Of a DNA stretch of 64,000 nt, positions 58,440 through 64,000 are shown in pieces. The DNA is taken from assembly GCA_015501605.1 (NCBI GenBank), contig JADNRZ010000020.1:372001-436000 (forward strand), in the 5' to 3' direction. The stretch is from Panaeolus papilionaceus. Taxonomy: Eukaryota; Basidiomycota; Agaricomycetes; Agaricales. The notes below the pieces were generated by a model. That model was given only the letters and a program-made list of their open reading frames with translations. It was not told the DNA's origin and ran no database searches. Positions within the stretch are counted from its first letter, which is position 1, and every line of letters starts with the position of its first letter. A program made the translations under genes and the position numbers.

Positions 58440-58855
58440 CTAATAAGACAGCTAAGATGAAACCCGAGAACTGTTCAACCCAACAGGTAATCCAGTTGAC
58501 GTATGTATTCCACTGAGACGCCTCAATCAACGGCCAGCTTGTACGCCTCCTTTGGTATACTAACGGACTTGCGTGTCCTAACCCTATCTTCTGCCTCAGG
58601 CTAGATGCGCTCCGAGTCTTTGGGATGGATTGGGGCATGAATAATCTGGACATTAGGGGGAATATGTTCTTTTTTATTAGCCTGCCGCCGCGAGCCTCGG
58701 TGGCACTTATGACACTCTCGCTACCCTTCTCCTGTTCCCACTTTCCCCATTCCCGTTTCTTTCTTCCGCCTTTCTGCTTCGTCTATCCCTCCCGCTAGCC
58801 GCAAATATGTGTTAAGACGATCTGAACGCCTGAAGGAAAAGGCATGGAAAGATTT
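58440..58855 (+). pseudogene. HNH type-B relic, mostly deleted
   Basis: Short pieces remain in order: an exon-1 end (KPENCSTQQVIQL), an exon-2 end (DWGMNNLDIRGNMFF) and the C-terminal signature (PVSFF ... RRSERLKEKAWKDL). Exon 3 and almost all of exon 4 are gone. Third tandem B copy after B4 and B5. Confidence 0.6.
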
Positions 58856-59217
58856 AGCCTCATTAGCGTTTGCATTCCATCATTTTGTCCGTGTTTCTAT
58901 AATTATTATTTATTGTGTTACTATAGATGTGTGGCAAGTAGTGCTCATAGATCTACCACAGTGGTTCTGTCACCAATGCTTGAGACCCAGCCAAAGCGTT
59001 GGGAATGCCAGATATTACGTATATAGTTCGAGATCCATGATTGTGGGAAGGCTCAGGGCATCATATGCACCAACGATGAAACGATGGTTCTATCAATTCG
59101 TGAAATCGTGGAATACCGGCGATGCTTAGGTTCAAGTGCATCCCAAAACATAAACATTGATTGAATTTCAAAGGCAAAACAAAAAAATAATTACAGGACG
59201 ACTGTGTACTACTGAAT

Positions 59218-60423
59218 TCAAAGTTCTGGATCCTCAAAGATAGTGTTTGTATCTAATCGAGCCTTCTTGACAACCTTTGCGCATGGAGATCCCTCCTCGG
59301 GGACGCATCCCGTGAGGGGAGATTTGCAACGGCGTTTCAACTTGCTCGCACCACGTCCATAGTCACCCTTGATTTGAACTTTGGGACCAGTTCCTTCGTC
59401 CTCTCCATCCTCCTGTCCTTCACCAGCGTCCTTTTCTTCACCTTTATCCTCATCGTCGCTTCCATCTGGGAGCTCAACCTCGTCATCGCTCCCATCGTGA
59501 ATCACTGCTTTGGCATCATATTCCGCCGGAACCACAGGAACCCGCTTAGAGCGTTTCCTGAATCTTGTCTCCGACTGGTTTGGGATTGGTCTACCCAGAG
59601 GTGTTACTGGCATGGGGAGGGCTATGGTTTCAGTGTCCTCTAACGCGGGGGCATCCTCCACATCATCCCCAGAACTCTGTACAGATCTACGCGCAGAGCC
59701 TCGAGTCATGATGCTTCCTTGGACGCTGCTGTTCGACGTCGCTCGTGGACCATGGTAGGTCTTGTCATCGTTGGACTTCTTCGTGGCCTCACGAGGAAGG
59801 CCGATGAAGCTGGGGTCATGCCTCTGTGCATCGGTAAGAACAGCCGTCCAATCCGTATAAAGCTTGCGGACCAATTTCAGCTCCTCGTCGAACTTCTGGA
59901 CGTGGGGTTGTTCACGCATATCTTCAGTGACACGATGCACGAGATGATTTCCAGCGTGTAGAATAGCAAACTTGGGGTGGATATGTGTCGTGATTTTGAA
60001 GATGTCAGGCTTGTTGTAAGGGTAGTCAATTCTTGTTGAGGTTCCTGCCCAAACTCCGAGTATCATGCCACTGTTCCGATAAATTGGAGAGGTCATCATA
60101 TCTGGGTCGAAGGCTGAAGTCATCTACGGGAACTTAGGTCAAGGTCGAAGCAGAGAAGAGCGTGAATCACGTACCAGAGAATCATCCAGTGAGTTTGCTC
60201 GACCAAAGGTGTGGCAAAGCTGGATTGACGCCTTGCCAGGTACAAGTTCGCCCTTACGGTTCGTAGGGCTAGGGGTATGCTCGATGATGCAAAGACCCTG
60301 ATGTGGAGCAACGAGTCTTATGCGCTTTAAGACAGCTGGAGAACGTGTAGCGAGCTTAAATTTTCCGTCAGCAGTGCGTATTTCATCGCCGACTCTGCCC
60401 TCTGGGGTGTAAGGTTTCTTCAT
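59218..60423 (-). CDS. HNH-family protein A4 (type A) lacking half of the HNH core
   Basis: Two exons (60423-60175, 60123-59218) encode 384 residues in an open frame. Exon 1 is a normal type-A first exon (MKKPYTPEGRVGDEI ... IQLCHTFGRANSLDDSL) with the first catalytic His. After the splice only MTS of exon 2 remains. The sequence then continues as exon 3 (AFDPDMMTSPIYR), so about 70 codons including catalytic N and the second His, plus intron 2, are deleted in frame. The HPK module (KITTHIHPKFAILHAGNHL) and tail (FRKRSKRVPVVPAEYDA, acidic runs, SKLKRRCKSP) are kept. It cannot be an active HNH nuclease. The intact frame and promoter suggest it may still be expressed. Confidence 0.72.
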
Positions 60424-60470
60424 GGTATGGAGGAATTAGTACGAAGGAGAGAAATAAAAAACCTGCCAGC

Positions 60471-60478
60471 ATTTTATA
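60471..60478 (-). promoter_or_regulatory. TATA box of A4
   Basis: TATAAAAT on the minus strand, about 50 bp before the A4 ATG, equivalent to that of A3. Confidence 0.45.
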
Positions 60479-60556
60479 GTGTGGAACATGACAATGAAGG
60501 AGATCGTGATGGTATAAAGCCATTGTAGTAGCCAGAAATTAGAAACTCTGAGAATT

Positions 60557-60562
60557 GGGCCC
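60557..60562. promoter_or_regulatory. GGGCCC box of pair 4
   Basis: TGGGCCCAT context, 134 bp before the A4 ATG. Same sequence and distance as in pair 3. Confidence 0.5.
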
Positions 60563-60835
60563 ATAGTCTAGATCTCAAAAAGGGAATTCACCTCTGCCAG
60601 GTAGATCTGGTCAACAGTTTGCGAGTGCATAACATATCTTCACATTGTTCACACATGGTAAGATTCGAGAAGCAACATTTATCACATCCTCATATTCAGT
60701 CATATGAGCATATCAACGGGATCAGACAATGGGCGCAGTGATTATTGCTACGGTTCATTCTTCGAGACTTTAGGGCACACCCAGAAGTGCAGTGAATGAA
60801 AATCTCAGTGTGACTGCAGACTGCTTTGTTTCACT

Positions 60836-60849
60836 CACGTGATCGTGTT
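60836..60849 (+). promoter_or_regulatory. E-box-type motif before B6
   Basis: CACGTGATCGTGTT lies 92 bp before the B6 ATG. A clear copy of the shared type-B promoter box. Confidence 0.6.
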
Positions 60850-60927
60850 CCATTAAACACTGGCGCCGTGGCCAGTGGTGTCATTGTCCTTTCTTCCTTT
60901 CGATCCACCATCCAATCCAGTCCAACC

Positions 60928-62202
60928 ATGACTATTAACAGCACGTTTAAACCCATTACAAGAAGTGCCATCGAGCGCGCTGAGATTGCAGATCCCCACT
61001 CCAGAAGCTGTCTCATTGAAAACTGTTCAAGAAACCAAGCTATTCAGGTCGTGCAGGTTTTCGACCGCGAGGCTTCAGCTATACCCCACATAGTATGTAA
61101 TACCTCTTATAATTCAATGTTGGAATCTGAAGTATATGCAGATTAATGGCCTGGAATGGAACTGGAGGATGGCTCAAGGAACCTTGAATTTGGACACGAG
61201 GTCCAACATATTCTTCCGTGAGTATGTCGTTCAACATTTCATAAATGCATCTGTTTGACTCACACTTTGTATAGTGAGCGCGTCTATGCGTCAGTTGTAT
61301 GTTCATAAGAAATGGATCCTTCTTCCAGAAAAAAACATCGTCATGCAATACTTCGACAAAATGGACTTTCCTTTGACGCGGCGGAAAGTTCGACATGTCG
61401 AGGTAGGTAAAGCGCAGTCTTAACTTCAGGACATCTTCTCATTGTTTCTTAGGGTGACTCGTTTCAATACATCTTTGTTCCGATACAGGACATGCAGAAT
61501 ATTTACGTTACGCGTCAACTCATGCCGCAAGAGAACAGCTGCTACACCATCCACGAGTACCCCTTTCAAGATTTCCCACTTTTGACGTCTCATATCCATC
61601 CAAAATACGCGATCCTGCAGGCAGGAAGCGTACTTCGCAGTGGACTGGACGTGCGTAATAAAAGTTCCCTTATGGAACGGTTTCCGTGGCTGGATGAGGT
61701 CGAGCAACTGTATCTGACCTGGACCGGGGTTATGCCTAGGGAGGCAATGGACGACCCGATATACAATTCTCGCATACCCATAGACCAGAACCCTTCCTCC
61801 TGTCCCGATTCAGATGGTACACCTCTTCATCGGATACAGCCCATCCTCTCTTCGAATACCGAACAAAATGTCTCCTCGTCTGTTCAAGCGCCGAAACCAC
61901 GGTCAAATCGCAGGAAACGACCTGTGGACGATGACGGCGATTCCCCTCGACCCAAGAAGCGGAGGTTGTTGACATCCAGTGCGGTCGAAATGCAGAAGGA
62001 CGTTGACGAGATGGATCTCCTTGAATGGAGCTCAGAGCGGATATTGAACTGGGTTCGGGGATGTCGCTCTCGTTCACACTCTCCCAATCTTGCACCCCAG
62101 GCCCGATCCCCTGCCCTTTCCCTTTCCCCTCCACCTCCACCTCTCGCCAAACCTTTACTGCGGCGATCTGAACACCTGAAAGCTAAGCTCAGAAAGACGT
62201 AG
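60928..62202 (+). CDS. HNH-family protein B6 (type B), both catalytic His replaced
   Basis: Four exons (60928-61092, 61142-61217, 61275-61402, 61453-62202) give 372 residues, all in frame. Exons 1-3 have the same lengths as in B4. The first catalytic His is Gln43 (VVQVFDREAS) and the second is Arg86 (SASMRQLYVHKKW). N77 is kept (LNLDTRSNIFF). The rest is well conserved: YPFQDFPLLTSHIHPKYAIL, RKRPVDDDGDSPRPKKR, LEWSSERILNWVRGCRSRSHSP and the end RRSEHLKAKLRKT. It is likely catalytically dead but maintained. It is head-to-head with A4, which also lacks catalytic residues. Confidence 0.75.
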
Positions 62203-63829
62203 CTCCTGGTTGATACTTCCATTTTCAGTCGTGACTTATTGTTATTTATTTAATACCTACTATATGTGGCCGGGAATTGCAAAACTTTTGGAAATCGTGA
62301 ATTCCTCTCTCATTTCTTCATCCTGAGGGCCAGGATTTTACATGATGGTTCTAAAATACAATCTTCATATACCGTTAAAATTTTAGAATATTTGAAAAGC
62401 TACCTGGGCTATCGGGCCATGACCGAGAATTTGAGCAAGGATTCACGATGTGCAAAATTCTGGTCACGAAAATGTCACATTGACAAGATTCTCCCATTGG
62501 CTGGGAGGTTGACCGTGACGTGGGTTAAGTGAGAGTCGGAGAAAACCCAAATATGACCTTCAAACCCTGAATTCAGGGGTTATGAGGTGCAAATGTCACG
62601 CTGCCTGCTGTTTTGCAAGATTCTGAATTTTAGGATGAGCATCCACCTCAATCACCACCGGAGAAATTGGTTTTATAAAATATGAATGAAAATAGATTAC
62701 ACTCTCAAATTTCGAGAGCCTCGTGCATTGTTGTACTATATTTTGAAGCAGCACTGGGGGTGATCAATCACGATCATGCATGGAATTTGCATGCTCTCAA
62801 CCCGTATTTTTTTTCCCCACAAATTTAACTACGTAGACATGTAGCCTACATGCTCGCAATTATGACTCCTTTTTTTTCATATTTTTAGAGCAATGGGAAG
62901 GTATGCAAAAACGGCTGTCTACAAAATTTTGCACATTGTGATACCTTTGCACATCGTGACCTTATATAGTATAGGGATCGTTATCCCTCTCTGGGAATCA
63001 TGTGTAAATCGGGAATGTATTTCATTTGTGACATCTTAATTTTCATTTGGAATCTCTTCATAATTCGCATTCTATGCCACGTATGGTCATTGCTGCCATC
63101 GGTATGACGGCGAGGCACCCCAAATCTCAATATACCTGTATTTCTAGCGTTCCATGACGTTGAGGTGAGATTCTCAAACTCCGTTATTGCCCAATCCATC
63201 TCACTTAGAAATGTTTCGGTATTCACTTTATCCCATGTAGGAGATGCGAGACTTACTTTCCTTCCGAATGGAGCCACGGAGTGTGCCACGTATATCATAC
63301 TATATGCCCTTCAAGCGTATGTCCGAAAAATTATGGTGACATAGGCGACGGTCAGCTTGGATCCGGACGGTCAGTAGTATCAGTGGACAATATCCTTATA
63401 ACGCCTGTATTAGGGCTAATCTGCTAGCATACTTTATCATCATGATCGGACTAAACGCCTTTCAAGTTGAACACTAAACTAAGTACATGCTGCTGGCTGA
63501 AGTGAGAACATCATCGCACCATTCTTCTCCCTCGAAGCAAGTATCAGGAAGGAAAGTGGTGAACGGTAAAAGCAATTCATGCTGGAATTCAAATTGAGGC
63601 CTATTGCTTAACCAGATATCGGCGTCCAGGTCCCCATCTCAGTGTTATGCGACGCCATTGATCAAGGTAGTTTAAGGTCACATGAGCCTCTATGCTACTT
63701 CCATCACCATCCGGCTTTCTTAACTCGCTTTGCGGTCATTTACAGTATTTCTGCACCTTTCTCCATCATTTCTGAGATGTATATTCCCTCTATCATAATT
63801 CAGAGGGTAATATTCAAGCCTGATACTGC
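62203..63829. other. Intergenic region, no supported gene
   Basis: AT-rich sequence with no recognisable exon on either strand. A minus-strand type-A gene would be expected left of the promoter copy at the window end, but no type-A motif is visible. Confidence 0.45.
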
Positions 63830-63955
63830 AAAGCCATTGTTCATTTGCAACTTGGAAACCCAAAAAGAATAATCTAAATTCCTAAAACAGCCTTGCCATA
63901 ACAATGGACAACCCCAGGCGACCCCCCTGACTCGACGACGACTCTATCGGCGCCT
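63830..63955. promoter_or_regulatory. Copy of the HNH-pair intergenic promoter
   Basis: The order GCCATTGTTCATTTG, an AAAAAG tract, CTTGCCATA, then GGCGACCCCCCTGACTC parallels the A3/B4 intergenic region (54660-54770: GGTTCATTTG, CTAAAAAGG, CTTGCCATAGG, GACGACCCCTCTGACTC) at similar spacing. The GGGCCC box itself is decayed here. A type-B gene is therefore expected a few hundred bases beyond the window. Confidence 0.5.
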
Positions 63956-64000
63956 CAACCGCGCAAGTAAATGATCACGCTAGTGCGACAATGATTTCAT

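Noticed and set aside
53082..62202. Divergent HD1/HD2 mating-type homeodomain pair
   Set aside because: The divergent layout is similar, but no homeodomain (WFxNxR) motif is present in any copy. The conserved core is HNH.
25567..62202. Bacterial-type toxin-antitoxin or restriction system by transfer
   Set aside because: The genes have native-looking fungal introns at conserved positions and fungal promoters. Nothing indicates a bacterial source.
1..64000. CRISPR arrays, rRNA genes, prokaryotic operons
   Set aside because: No spaced direct-repeat array, rRNA signature or prokaryotic gene organisation is visible. The window is eukaryotic.

Overview
The window looks like an Agaricomycete (mushroom-type basidiomycete) chromosome. 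Genes are rich in 48-75 nt GT-AG introns and are separated by short intergenic gaps. The families seen are typical of this group: F-box proteins, a MYND-finger protein, DUF6533 seven-helix membrane proteins, two indoleamine 2,3-dioxygenases, a DUF4430 secreted protein, ORC1, and a large expanded family of fungal HNH-domain proteins. Family names rest on motifs I can read, not on database searches.

Layout. 1-4.7 kb: an F-box gene whose 5' end runs antisense into a broken HNH gene, followed by a second HNH relic. 5.2-8 kb: a DUF4430 secreted protein, an intron-containing tRNA-Leu(CAA) and an F-box gene. 8-12.4 kb: nothing recognised except a dense hairpin cluster at 9.05-9.31 kb. 12.5-13.4 kb: a MYND gene. 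16.7-21.8 kb: two tandem single-pass membrane proteins. 23.8-36.2 kb: a tandem segmental duplication, each copy being a DUF6533 gene plus a divergent pair of HNH genes. 37-38.3 kb: a solo HNH gene. 38.7-43.5 kb: a divergent pair of IDO genes. 43.8-49.4 kb: a second tRNA-Leu(CAA), an F-box gene and ORC1. 49.5-62.2 kb: two more divergent HNH pairs with several HNH relics between them. The right end (63.8-64.0 kb) carries a copy of the sequence found between the HNH pairs, which predicts a further HNH gene just outside the window.

The main discovery is the HNH locus. It has two paralogous types. Type A is on the minus strand with three exons. Type B is on the plus strand with four exons. Both carry an HNH core, a shared ITSH-x-HPK motif domain, and a long charged, NLS-like tail. 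They are arranged head to head four times. A CACGTGA-x-CGTGTT box (one base diverged in pair 2 and more in the solo and pseudogene copies) lies about 90-110 bp before the B start. In three of the four pairs a GGGCCC box lies 128-135 bp before the A start. Only one pair (53.1-56.5 kb) keeps both genes and all catalytic residues. In another (59.2-62.2 kb) both reading frames are intact but both nucleases have lost catalytic parts. In the remaining two the A gene is broken (a stop codon; a 514-bp inverted-repeat insertion) while B is intact. At least five further B-type relics litter the window. This looks like a rapidly turning-over paired-gene system. Its function is unknown, and heteromeric action is inference only.
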